A DNA stretch of 64,000 nucleotides. Source: Puia sp. Lineage in GTDB: Bacteria > Bacteroidota > Bacteroidia > Chitinophagales > Chitinophagaceae. Under the pieces are notes generated by a model. That model made no database searches. It saw only the letters and a list, made by a program, of their open reading frames with translations, and was not told where the DNA came from. The position numbers were made by a program, and so were the translations under genes. The number at the start of each line of letters is the position of its first letter. Position 1 is the first letter of the stretch. Below are positions 28,335-36,510 of the stretch, piece by piece. The stretch spans positions 1 through 64,000 of the forward strand of contig JARLGZ010000030.1 of NCBI GenBank assembly GCA_031292515.1, written 5' to 3'.

Positions 28335-29315
28335 ATGAAAAAGCCGGTTCTTTACCAATTGTTCGCGATATTGTTGCTATCTGTGGGATGGCTTTCCTGC
28401 GGGCAACTTCCCGTACAGCCCCAACATGTCGGCGAGACTGCCGGGGGCTGGGAAAAATATGGAAAGAACCCCGTTCTCGGAGGAGACCTGGGGACCATTT
28501 TCGATATCAGTGTGCTGCACGACCGGCCTGGGGTTTTTGAGATGTTCTGCTCCTGGCGGCCGCAAAGGAGTATCGCTCTTTCCACCAGTAGCGATGGGCT
28601 GACCTGGCAGAAGCCGGTCATCTGTTTGTCATTCAATGACAGCAGCGGGTGGGAGCGTGATGTGAACAGACCCGTGGTGATTCGGAAGGACGGTCAATAC
28701 CATATGTGGTATACGGGGGAGAATGACAGTGTATCGGCGATCGGGTATGCCGTCAGCGACGATGGCCGTCGGTTCAGAAGGGTCAGCGCCTCCCCGGTAC
28801 TGGTGGCGGACAAGCCCTGGGAGAAAAAGGCGTTGATGTGTCCGCATGTACTCTGGGACGAGTCCGCGAAGCTTTTCAGGATGTGGTACTCGGGCGGAGA
28901 GCAGTATGAGCCGGACGCGATCGGCTATGCGACGAGTAAAGACGGCATCCACTGGGAGAAATATGCCGGCAACCCTGTCTTTCACAATGACACCACCCAC
29001 GTATGGGAACAGGACAAGGTGACGGCCTGCCAGGTCATCCGGCGAAGAGACGACTACCTGATGTTCTATATAGGGTTTAAGAATATCGACTATGCGCAGA
29101 TCGGCATGGCCCGTTCAAAGGACGGGATCTCGAACTGGGACCGGTACTCATCCAACCCGATCATCCGACCCGGTCCCGCCTGGGATTCGAGTGCTGTTTA
29201 TAAACCTTATGCTATTGAAGACGGGGATCGCTGGCTATTGTATTACAATGGACGCAGGAATGACAAGGAGCAGATTGGCATAGCGATCCACCCGGGCAAG
29301 GATCTCGGATTTTAA
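28335..29315 (+). CDS. Five-bladed beta-propeller glycosidase-like lipoprotein (GH43/GH32/GH130-type)
   Basis: 326 aa with a lipobox SVGWLSC. The mature protein is made of propeller blades with the recurrent pattern AIGYAVSDDGRRF, AIGYATSKDGIHWEKY and QIGMARSKDGISNWDRY. Each pattern follows an aromatic-rich strand such as YHMWYTGEN, FRMWYSGGE and YLMFYIGFK. This layout is shared by GH43, GH32/68, GH62 and GH130 proteins. Candidate acids are the Asp in ERDVNRPVV and the Glu in VWEQDKV. The exact family cannot be settled by eye. It starts 15 bp after the GH101-like gene. Confidence 0.75.
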   Translation: MKKPVLYQLFAILLLSVGWLSCGQLPVQPQHVGETAGGWEKYGKNPVLGGDLGTIFDISVLHDRPGVFEMFCSWRPQRSIALSTSSDGLTWQKPVICLSFNDSSGWERDVNRPVVIRKDGQYHMWYTGENDSVSAIGYAVSDDGRRFRRVSASPVLVADKPWEKKALMCPHVLWDESAKLFRMWYSGGEQYEPDAIGYATSKDGIHWEKYAGNPVFHNDTTHVWEQDKVTACQVIRRRDDYLMFYIGFKNIDYAQIGMARSKDGISNWDRYSSNPIIRPGPAWDSSAVYKPYAIEDGDRWLLYYNGRRNDKEQIGIAIHPGKDLGF

Positions 29316-29317
29316 AA

Positions 29318-29345
29318 TAAACGCCATTTGTGTAAACGCCATTTG
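29318..29345 (+). repeat. 13-bp repeat pair (15-bp period)
   Basis: TAAACGCCATTTG at 29318-29330 and again at 29333-29345. The pair fills the short gap between the stop of the propeller gene and the ATG of the next gene. Confidence 0.85.
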
Positions 29346-29350
29346 GGCAG

Positions 29351-31075
29351 ATGAAGGACCTACTCACGACAAAGCTCTTTACCGTAATGACGGGCTATAT
29401 ACCGGGCATGGCCGGTATGCGCTATCCCGTCGGTGTGTCTCGTCTCGTCGTTATGTGTTGTCTCGCCGGCATGGTCCTCTCTTCCGCGGCCGTCTGTGCA
29501 CAGGGCCCCGTGTTAACCCCGGGCGCTTATAAGCACTATACAGACACCTTTAACGCGTACGACCAGCAACTCTATCCCCAGGCTATTCCCAATGACAGCA
29601 GCTGGGCGTTCCTCTCGAAGAATATCCCCTTGCTGGACTGTCCCGACAAACAACTGGAGCAGACCTATTATTTCAGGTGGTGGACTTACCGCAAACATAT
29701 CCGCAAGACGCCGGAAGGTTTTGTCATCCTGGAATTCCTCCCCGATGTGAGCTGGGCAGGTAAATACAACACCATCAATTGCGCCGCTTCTCTGCATGTA
29801 TACGAGGGCAGGTGGCTTCACGACCAGCAATTTATAAACGATTATGAAAAGTTCTGGTTTCGCGGCGGCGGCGACCGTTCCGCCTATAGTTCCTGGATGG
29901 CCGATGCGATCTGGAACCAGGCGTTGGTGACGGGAGACCGGAAGCTGGCAGAAGACCTCGAAGGCGATCTGATCAATGACTACAGGGACCGTGAGAAGAA
30001 CAACCTGGACGGCAATGGCCTGTATTGGCAATATCCCGGAAAGGACGGGATGGAGTGTGCGATAGGCGGGGGGATGAAACCCGGCATGAAGGAAGATGAG
30101 GCGCCGGACAACCCAGGCTACCGGGCGACCATCAATGCCTATCAATACGCCAATGCGATGGCCATCGCCCGTATTGCGGGATGGGAGGGCCGGAAAGAGA
30201 TCACGGATCTCTTCCTGGCAAAAGCGGGGGCCTTGCAAAGAAATCTCCAGGAGAAGCTTTGGGATGACACCGGCAGGTTTTTCAAGGTGATGGAGAGAAG
30301 GGGCGGGGCCGGTACGCTGCTCTGTTCGGCCCGCGAGCTTCATGGCTATACGCCCTGGTATTTTAATATGCCTGCAGCCCGCTATTCCGTGGCTTGGAAA
30401 TTCCTGATGGACCCTCACTATTTTTATGCACCCTATGGACCCACTACCGCGGAGCAGGGGCATCCGGATTTCAGCATATCTTATGAAGGGCATGAATGCC
30501 AGTGGAACGGACCCTCCTGGCCGCTGGCCACCTCCATCACGCTGACGGCGCTCGCGAATTTATTAAACAACTATACACAGGCCTGTATCACACGCGCCGA
30601 TTATTTTAAGTTGTTGCTGATCTATTCGAGGTCTCAGCAGCGTAAACTGTCCGATGGGAGGGTCGTGCCCTGGATCGATGAGAACCTGAATCCCTACACC
30701 GGCGACTGGATTTCGCGTACAAGACTGTGCGTCTGGGAGAAGGGACACTGGTCCGCCGAAAAAGGGGGCGTGGAAAGGGGAAAGGATTACAACCATTCGA
30801 CTTTTTGCGATCTAGTGATAACGGGTCTGATCGGGATCAGGCCGGCCGCGGACGACAGCCTTTCGGTAAATCCCCTAGTCCCGGCGGGTGTTTGGGATTA
30901 TTTCTGCCTGGACAACCTGCTTTATCACGGAAAGATTATAACGGTTTTGTATGATCGTACCGGGAGACGCTATCACCGGGGGAAGGGTTTGCAGGTATGG
31001 GTCGATGGAAAGAGGGCGGAGGGAGCGCCGGTGATCAGGGAAGTGAGATGCCGGATAGTGAGTAGTGAGTGGTGA
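29351..31075 (+). CDS. MGH1-like (alpha/alpha)6 glycoside hydrolase (GH37/GH63 clan-like)
   Basis: 574 aa. A long N-terminus precedes a signal-like stretch (RLVVMCCLAGMVLSSAAVCAQ, about 31-51), so the true start may be one of several in-frame ATGs up to about 29420. The body is an alpha/alpha barrel. Visible family motifs are FRWWTYRKHI (about 110), DGNGLYWQYPGKDGMECAIG (about 216-235), NAYQYANAMAIARI and HECQWNGPSWPLATS (about 378-392). These match the MGH1-like branch related to mannosylglycerate hydrolase, trehalase and GH63. The candidate general acid is the Asp in YPGKDGMECAIGG. The last residues VSSEW are encoded by the start of a GTGAGTR heptamer array, so the C-terminus appears to have been extended or rewritten by the repeat. 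Confidence 0.8.
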   Translation: MKDLLTTKLFTVMTGYIPGMAGMRYPVGVSRLVVMCCLAGMVLSSAAVCAQGPVLTPGAYKHYTDTFNAYDQQLYPQAIPNDSSWAFLSKNIPLLDCPDKQLEQTYYFRWWTYRKHIRKTPEGFVILEFLPDVSWAGKYNTINCAASLHVYEGRWLHDQQFINDYEKFWFRGGGDRSAYSSWMADAIWNQALVTGDRKLAEDLEGDLINDYRDREKNNLDGNGLYWQYPGKDGMECAIGGGMKPGMKEDEAPDNPGYRATINAYQYANAMAIARIAGWEGRKEITDLFLAKAGALQRNLQEKLWDDTGRFFKVMERRGGAGTLLCSARELHGYTPWYFNMPAARYSVAWKFLMDPHYFYAPYGPTTAEQGHPDFSISYEGHECQWNGPSWPLATSITLTALANLLNNYTQACITRADYFKLLLIYSRSQQRKLSDGRVVPWIDENLNPYTGDWISRTRLCVWEKGHWSAEKGGVERGKDYNHSTFCDLVITGLIGIRPAADDSLSVNPLVPAGVWDYFCLDNLLYHGKIITVLYDRTGRRYHRGKGLQVWVDGKRAEGAPVIREVRCRIVSSEW

Positions 31076-31088
31076 GTGGTCAGTGGGG
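31057..31088 (+). repeat. GTGAGTR heptamer array (copy 3)
   Basis: Four to five heptamers overlap the last codons and the stop of the MGH1-like gene. Fairly well conserved units GTGAGTA/GTGAGTG. Confidence 0.8.
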
Positions 31089-31185
31089 CTGGGCCGGGGC
31101 TTGTCAGGGCGACTTTTTCGATATCGCGCACCGTTGCCGACCCGGTCGACGACGGATGAGGGTTGACGACCGGGTGTTTGGTTAG

Positions 31186-31317
31186 GAATGAAGGTGAAAT
31201 AAGAATGAAGATGGAGATGGAGCTCAAGGCAAGGATCAGGATCAAGGCAAGGAAGAAGATGATGGTTATGATGACTATGGTGACGAAAAAAAATAATACG
31301 AAAACAAAAAAATAAAA
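31186..31317 (+). other. Purine-rich leader tract upstream of GH92
   Basis: A strongly A/G-biased stretch with GATGGAGATGGAG and AAGGCAAGGATCAGG near-repeats, ending in A-runs. No gene is recognised in it. The remainder of the 250-bp gap (31089-31185) shows nothing clear. Confidence 0.6.
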
Positions 31318-31324
31318 AGGGAGG
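31318..31324 (+). promoter_or_regulatory. Shine-Dalgarno-like AGGGAGG upstream of GH92
   Basis: AGGGAGG abuts the ATG at 31325 but is 6 nt from the ATG at 31331. It therefore favours 31331 as the start. Such a strong site is unusual beside the other genes here. Confidence 0.6.
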
Positions 31325-31330
31325 ATGAGC

Positions 31331-33625
31331 ATGAAAAAGGTGTATATGTCAATGTGGGTGCTTATGATGATTGGTTTGGGAGTGCAGGCACAAACGGTGG
31401 ATCATCTGACCGATCCGGTCGACTGGATCAATCCCCTGATGGGAACGGCTTCGAATTACAGTTTATCTACAGGCAATACCTATCCCTCCATTTCGCTGCC
31501 CTGGGGTATGAATTGCTGGATGCCGCAGACCGGCAAGATGGGTGACGGATGGGCGTATACCTATGATGCGACGAAGATACGAGGGTTCAAACAGACCCAT
31601 CAGCCCAGCCCCTGGATCAACGACTACGGTCAGTTTGCCGTCATGCCTGTTACAGGCAAGCCTGTGTTCAAGGAAGATGAAAGGGCCAGTTGGTTCTCCC
31701 ACAAGGCTGAGGTGGCAAAGCCTTATTATTACAGCGTTTACCTGGCAGATGCCGACGTCACGACAGAGATCACCCCTACCGAGCGGGCGGCGGGTCTTCG
31801 TTTCACTTTCCCGAAGACGGACAGCGCCTATCTTGTGATCGACGCGCTGGACAAGGGATCGTATATAAAGATCATCCCTTCGGAAAACAAGATCGTCGGG
31901 TATACTACGAAGAACAGCGGCGGGGTGCCGGCCAATTTCAAAAACTATTTTGTGCTTGTATTCGACAGGCCTTTCGATAATACGGCGGTCTTTCATGGCG
32001 GTGAGCTGGAGAGTGGCAAGCTGGAATACCAGGATGACCATGTCGGCGCGGTGGTCGGGTTCAAAATCTCCCGACGGGGCGACCAGGCCTATGTGCGTGT
32101 TGCCTCCTCCTTTATCAGTCCCCAGCAGGCGGAGCTGAACCTGCAGGAGATCGGGAAGGACGATTTCGAGACGGTGAAACGGAAGGCCAAAATAGCCTGG
32201 AACAAAGAGCTTGACCGCGTAAAAGTGGAGGGTGGCTCGATCGACCAGACGCGGACCTTCTATTCCTGTATCTATCGCACCATGCTGTTTCCCCGGAAGT
32301 TCTATGAACTGGACGCGGCAGCTAAGGTCGTGCATTACAGTCCGTATAACGGGCAGGTCCTGCCGGGGTACCTATTTACCGACAACGGCTTTTGGGACAC
32401 CTTCCGGGCCGTATTTCCTCTTTTCAACCTGTTGCATCCTTCCCTGAACGCGCATATCCAGGAGGGATTGGTGAATGCGTATAAAGAGAGCGGTTTCCTT
32501 CCGGAGTGGGCCAGCCCGGGGCACCGGGATTGTATGATCGGGTCCAATTCGGCGTCGCTGGTCGCGGACGCCTGGCTGAAAGGTGTTCGGGGATACGATA
32601 TCAATACCTTATATGAAGCGGTGCTCAAGAATACGGTGAACGAAGGGCCTGTGAGTTCGGTCGGGCGAAAAGGATATAAGTATTATAACGAGCTGGGATA
32701 TGTACCTTATAATGTCGGTATCAATGAGAATGCCGCGCGGACGCTCGAATATGCTTATGACGACCATTGCATCTACCTGCTCGCCAAGGCGCTGAAACGA
32801 CCACAGACGGAGATCGACCTGTTTGCCAAACGCTGTCAGAACTATCGTAACCTGTTCGATCCGGAGCGCAAGCTGATGCATGGGAAGAATCTTGATGGCA
32901 GTTTCTCAGCGAATTTCAGTCCTTATAAATGGGGGGATGCTTTTACGGAAGGCAATAGCTGGCACTATACCTGGGGTGTCTTTCACGATATACAGGGATT
33001 GATCGACCTGATGGGTGGCAGGAAAGAGTTTGTGCATATGCTGGATTCTGTCTTCATCGTTCCGCCTGTCTTCGACGCTTCTTATTATGGCTCAGTCATC
33101 CATGAGATCCGGGAGATGCAGATCATGAATATGGGCAACTATGCGCATGGCAACCAGCCCATTCAACATATGATCTATCTCTATAACTATGCGGGGGAGC
33201 CCTGGAAGACGCAATATTGGGTGCGTGAAGTGATGAACCGTCTCTACAACGCGGTGCCGGATGGCTATTGCGGGGATGAAGACAACGGGCAGACTTCGGC
33301 CTGGTATGTTTTTTCCGCTATGGGATTCTATCCTGTCTGTCCGGGGACGGATCAGTATGTGCTTGGGGCGCCTCTCTTCAAAAAGATCACACTGCTGTTG
33401 GGGAACGGAAAGACGGTACTCATCCATGCACCGGCCAATAATGATGCCAACCGGTATGTGCGATCAATATCTTTTAACGGAAAGCCCTATGGTAAGAATT
33501 GGCTGAGTCATAAGGCGCTTATGGACGGGGCTACGATCAATTTTGAAATGTCACCCGTTCCGAATGTAAACAGGGGGGTGACGGAAGATGCCATCCCTTA
33601 TTCTTTTTCGAAGAGGAAGGAATGA
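31331..33625 (+). CDS. GH92 family exo-alpha-mannosidase
   Basis: 764 aa from the ATG preferred on ribosome-binding-site grounds. Signal peptide MKKVYMSMWVLMMIGLGVQAQ. The whole protein matches GH92. The N-terminal beta-sandwich begins VDWINPLMGTASNYSLSTGN and contains GFKQTHQPSPWINDYGQF. The (alpha/alpha)6 domain contains LPEWASPGHRDCMIGSNS, EGNSWHYTWGVFHD, YAHGNQPIQHMIYLYN and GYCGDEDNGQTSAWYVFSAM. Family knowledge: calcium-dependent removal of terminal alpha-mannose (commonly alpha-1,2) from N-glycans or yeast-type mannan. The length is normal. Neighbouring fucosidases suggest a branched heteroglycan substrate. Confidence 0.96.
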   Translation: MKKVYMSMWVLMMIGLGVQAQTVDHLTDPVDWINPLMGTASNYSLSTGNTYPSISLPWGMNCWMPQTGKMGDGWAYTYDATKIRGFKQTHQPSPWINDYGQFAVMPVTGKPVFKEDERASWFSHKAEVAKPYYYSVYLADADVTTEITPTERAAGLRFTFPKTDSAYLVIDALDKGSYIKIIPSENKIVGYTTKNSGGVPANFKNYFVLVFDRPFDNTAVFHGGELESGKLEYQDDHVGAVVGFKISRRGDQAYVRVASSFISPQQAELNLQEIGKDDFETVKRKAKIAWNKELDRVKVEGGSIDQTRTFYSCIYRTMLFPRKFYELDAAAKVVHYSPYNGQVLPGYLFTDNGFWDTFRAVFPLFNLLHPSLNAHIQEGLVNAYKESGFLPEWASPGHRDCMIGSNSASLVADAWLKGVRGYDINTLYEAVLKNTVNEGPVSSVGRKGYKYYNELGYVPYNVGINENAARTLEYAYDDHCIYLLAKALKRPQTEIDLFAKRCQNYRNLFDPERKLMHGKNLDGSFSANFSPYKWGDAFTEGNSWHYTWGVFHDIQGLIDLMGGRKEFVHMLDSVFIVPPVFDASYYGSVIHEIREMQIMNMGNYAHGNQPIQHMIYLYNYAGEPWKTQYWVREVMNRLYNAVPDGYCGDEDNGQTSAWYVFSAMGFYPVCPGTDQYVLGAPLFKKITLLLGNGKTVLIHAPANNDANRYVRSISFNGKPYGKNWLSHKALMDGATINFEMSPVPNVNRGVTEDAIPYSFSKRKE

Positions 33626-33676
33626 GGGAGTGAGTGGTGAGGGGTGAGTAGTGAATAGTCGGTAGTGAGTGGGGGA
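33622..33676 (+). repeat. GTGAGTR heptamer array (copy 4)
   Basis: A degenerate array that starts at the stop codon of GH92, including GTGAGTG, GTGAGTA and GTGAATA units. Confidence 0.78.
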
Positions 33677-33682
33677 GTTGTC

Positions 33683-33830
33683 CGAAATGAGGGGTAAGAG
33701 CAAGATTAAGAAATGGTAAAGGGTAAGAAGTAGGAATAAGCAGGGAAGAAAGATAAGGATGAGGAATGAGAATAAGAATAAGGGATGAGAACATGAACAG
33801 GGGATGAGAATATGGAGATGGAGTATCAAG
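33683..33830 (+). other. Purine-rich tract upstream of the GH95-like gene
   Basis: Almost entirely A and G on the + strand, with repeated GGTAAGA, GAATAAG and GGGATGAGAA elements. It is not a clean tandem array and no gene is recognised. It resembles the purine tract before GH92. Confidence 0.6.
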
Positions 33831-33838
33831 ATACAATT

Positions 33839-36220
33839 ATGAAAAGAGTCATAAAAATGAATGGGGTTTTGCTGGCAGTATGTTGGTTGCTGTCAGAGGT
33901 GGTTTCGGCGCAGCCACCGGGCAAGGAAGATTTGCGGTTTGATTCGTTGCCTGTTGCCTGGGACGAAGGGATCCCGCTGGGCAATGGGATGCTGGGCTCG
34001 CTGTTGTGGGCGAAGGACGGTAAACTGCGTCTTTCGCTCGACCGTGCCGATCTGTGGGATATGCGGCCGATGAAAGGTTTGCACCGGAAGGAGTTCAACT
34101 ATCAATGGATACATGGACAGGTGCTGAAAAAAGACTATGGCGTGGTGCAGCAATATTTCGACAGCCCGTACAATGACGATCCTGCACCCTCCAAGATTCC
34201 GGGCGCGGCCCTGGAATTCGATATAGCGGGTTGGGGGGCGGTCCGGTCTGTCCGTCTTGAATTGGCCGATGCCGTCTGCCAGGTGGAATGGGTCAATGGA
34301 ATGCGGCTCCGCACGTTTGTGCAGGCTACAAGGCCGGTCGGCTGGTTTCGTTTTGAAAATATAGACCCTGCCCTCGTGCCCGAATTGATCGCCCCGAAAT
34401 ACGAGGGGGTTGTCGATCCTTCCGCCCGTGGGAATGTGGCAGGAGACGACCTGATCCTGCTGGGTTATAAACAGGGGCTGGTAAAAGGGGAGCCGGGGGC
34501 TCCCGGGCACGGCGAATCGGGCAGTTTGGTGTATAACCAGGAAGGCTGGGGAGGGTTCTCCTACCAGGTCAGCGTTTGTTGGAAGAAGACGGGTCTGCAT
34601 ACGGTGGAGGGAGTTTGGAGTATCTCCTCCCGGTTCCCCGGTGGGAAGATCCCCGGGGTGCGGGTGTCGGAGGGCGTCAAAGAAGAAAGGAAGGCTGATC
34701 CTTCCGACGAGGCCAGGAGCACAACGGCAGCTGCCCTTCGCCGTGGGTATGAGGCGGATTATCGGTTGCATGCGGGCTGGTGGGTGACATTCTGGAGCCG
34801 GTCGGCTATCAGCGTACCCGATCCGGTGATTGAGAAGCAGTGGTGGCTGGAGCAATATAAATTTGGGTCTGCGGCCCGGAGGGGTGCTCCACCTATTTCG
34901 CTGCAGGCGGTTTGGACGGCCGACAATGGACGGCTGCCGCCCTGGAAGGGTGATTTTCACCACGACCTGAATACGCAGTTGAGTTATTGGCCTTGTTATA
35001 GCGGCAATCACCTGGAAGAGGGCTTGTCTTACCTGGATCATCTCGATGCCAACAAGCCCAACTACAAAAGATATACGAAATTATTCTTCCGGTCACCCGG
35101 TATGGCGGTCCCCGGCGTGACTACGCTGGATGGTACGGAGATGGGCGGCTGGGTGCAGTATTCTCTGTCTCCGACGGTGGTTGCCTGGCTGGGTCAGCAC
35201 TACTACCTGCAGTGGAGGTATAGTATGGACCGTGTCTTTTTGCGGGACAGGGCCTATCCCTGGATCCGGGAGGCTGCTGTATTTCTGGAGAGCATGACCC
35301 GGGAGCGGGACTCGCTTGGTCACAGGAAGCTGCCGATGAGTTCCAGCCCGGAAATCAATGACAACAGCCTTTCGGCCTGGTTTCCTCAAAATACCAACTA
35401 CGACCTGGCTTTGTTGAAGTTCACCTTCCGGACCGCCGGCGAGCTGGCCGGGGAGCTTGGTTTGCCTGAACAGGCTGCTCACTGGAAGAGGGTGCTGTCC
35501 GAGTTCGGCGAACTGGCTTTGACCGGTGAAGACCAACTGATGTTTGCTCCCGGCATGGCTTATAATCAATCGCACCGGCATTTTTCCAATATGATGGCTA
35601 TCCATCCGCTGGGGTTGATCAGGTGGGAGGACGGGGACAAGGCCCGAAGCATCATCACACACTCGATAGCGTTGCTGGATTCCGTGGGACCCGGCGCCTG
35701 GTGTGGATATTCTTATTCCTGGCTTGCCAATCTCAAGGCTCGTGCCAAAGACGGCGAGGGCGCCGCGAAGGCCCTTGATATATTCGCCCGCGCCTTTTGC
35801 TCGCCTAACAGTTTCCACCTGAACGGGGACCAGACGAAATCCGGCTATTCCGGTTTCACCTATCGTCCCTTTACGCTGGAGGGGAATTTCGCTTTTGCGG
35901 CGGGGCTCCAGGAGATGTTGCTGCAGAGCTATGCCGGGTTTATTGAGATTGCGCCGGCTGTTCCGGCATCGTGGCAAGATCTGTCTTTTAAGAGCTTGCG
36001 TGCCGAAGGCGCCTTTCTGGTAAGCGCCGTGAAAGTGAACGGTCGTTTTTCGGAGGTTCGTATCGTTTCGGAAAAGGGGGGAGCCACCCGGCTCAAGATT
36101 CCTTTTGCCGGCGGCTATAGGGTCGTCTCGCGGAAAGGAATGGTCGTCAAAGACGAGGGAGACGGGTTTCTGAAGCTGAGAGCAGCGGCGGGTGGGGAGA
36201 TGGTGGTGAAAAGCGAGTAG
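33839..36220 (+). CDS. GH95-like secreted glycoside hydrolase, divergent active site
   Basis: 793 aa from the ATG at 33839, which gives the signal peptide MKRVIKMNGVLLAVCWLLSE...SAQ; upstream ATGs lie in the purine tract. The N-terminal super-sandwich (WDEGIPLGNGMLGSLLW) and the barrel segment LQAVWTADNGRLPPWKGDFH parallel the GH95 protein at 38752 (LQGLWANTVQTPWNGDYHLD). The stretch that in GH95 reads RGDQGTGWSLAWKVNCWARL, including the catalytic Asp, is here VGPGAWCGYSYSWLANLKAR. The usual HxxH of HRHISPAWALFP is also altered to SHRHFSNMMAIHPLG. I infer a related (alpha/alpha)6 enzyme with another specificity or mechanism. The protein ends KSE with its stop in the next heptamer array. Confidence 0.75.
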   Translation: MKRVIKMNGVLLAVCWLLSEVVSAQPPGKEDLRFDSLPVAWDEGIPLGNGMLGSLLWAKDGKLRLSLDRADLWDMRPMKGLHRKEFNYQWIHGQVLKKDYGVVQQYFDSPYNDDPAPSKIPGAALEFDIAGWGAVRSVRLELADAVCQVEWVNGMRLRTFVQATRPVGWFRFENIDPALVPELIAPKYEGVVDPSARGNVAGDDLILLGYKQGLVKGEPGAPGHGESGSLVYNQEGWGGFSYQVSVCWKKTGLHTVEGVWSISSRFPGGKIPGVRVSEGVKEERKADPSDEARSTTAAALRRGYEADYRLHAGWWVTFWSRSAISVPDPVIEKQWWLEQYKFGSAARRGAPPISLQAVWTADNGRLPPWKGDFHHDLNTQLSYWPCYSGNHLEEGLSYLDHLDANKPNYKRYTKLFFRSPGMAVPGVTTLDGTEMGGWVQYSLSPTVVAWLGQHYYLQWRYSMDRVFLRDRAYPWIREAAVFLESMTRERDSLGHRKLPMSSSPEINDNSLSAWFPQNTNYDLALLKFTFRTAGELAGELGLPEQAAHWKRVLSEFGELALTGEDQLMFAPGMAYNQSHRHFSNMMAIHPLGLIRWEDGDKARSIITHSIALLDSVGPGAWCGYSYSWLANLKARAKDGEGAAKALDIFARAFCSPNSFHLNGDQTKSGYSGFTYRPFTLEGNFAFAAGLQEMLLQSYAGFIEIAPAVPASWQDLSFKSLRAEGAFLVSAVKVNGRFSEVRIVSEKGGATRLKIPFAGGYRVVSRKGMVVKDEGDGFLKLRAAAGGEMVVKSE

Positions 36221-36330
36221 AGAGTAGAGAGTGGTGAGTTGGGAGAGGGGTGAATAATGAGCAGTGGGGGAGACGGCGCGTAGTACCTGGTTATTGGTGA
36301 ATGGAAGATACGGTGGGTAGTGGGTGGTCA
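36213..36330 (+). repeat. GTGAGTR heptamer array (copy 5, degenerate)
   Basis: Units such as GCGAGTA, GAGAGTA, GAGAGTG and GTGAGTT begin at the stop of the GH95-like gene. A second block of GGTGGGTAGTGGGTGG lies at 36313-36330. From 36331 to about 36440 a purine-rich tract with AATAGGGTAGTAGG repeats follows. Confidence 0.7.
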
Positions 36331-36510
36331 ATGTCGAGGAATAGGGTGAGAGAGAATAGAGAGAGAATAGGGTAGTAGGAATAGGGTAGTAGGATAGGGG
36401 ATCGTATAAGAGGGGGGATGCCGGAAGGCCGTGTAGGAGGATGAGGATGGTATGATGGAAAAGCGAATTGAAGACGACTATAAATAAACGCAGAAACAAA
36501 AATTGAATCA

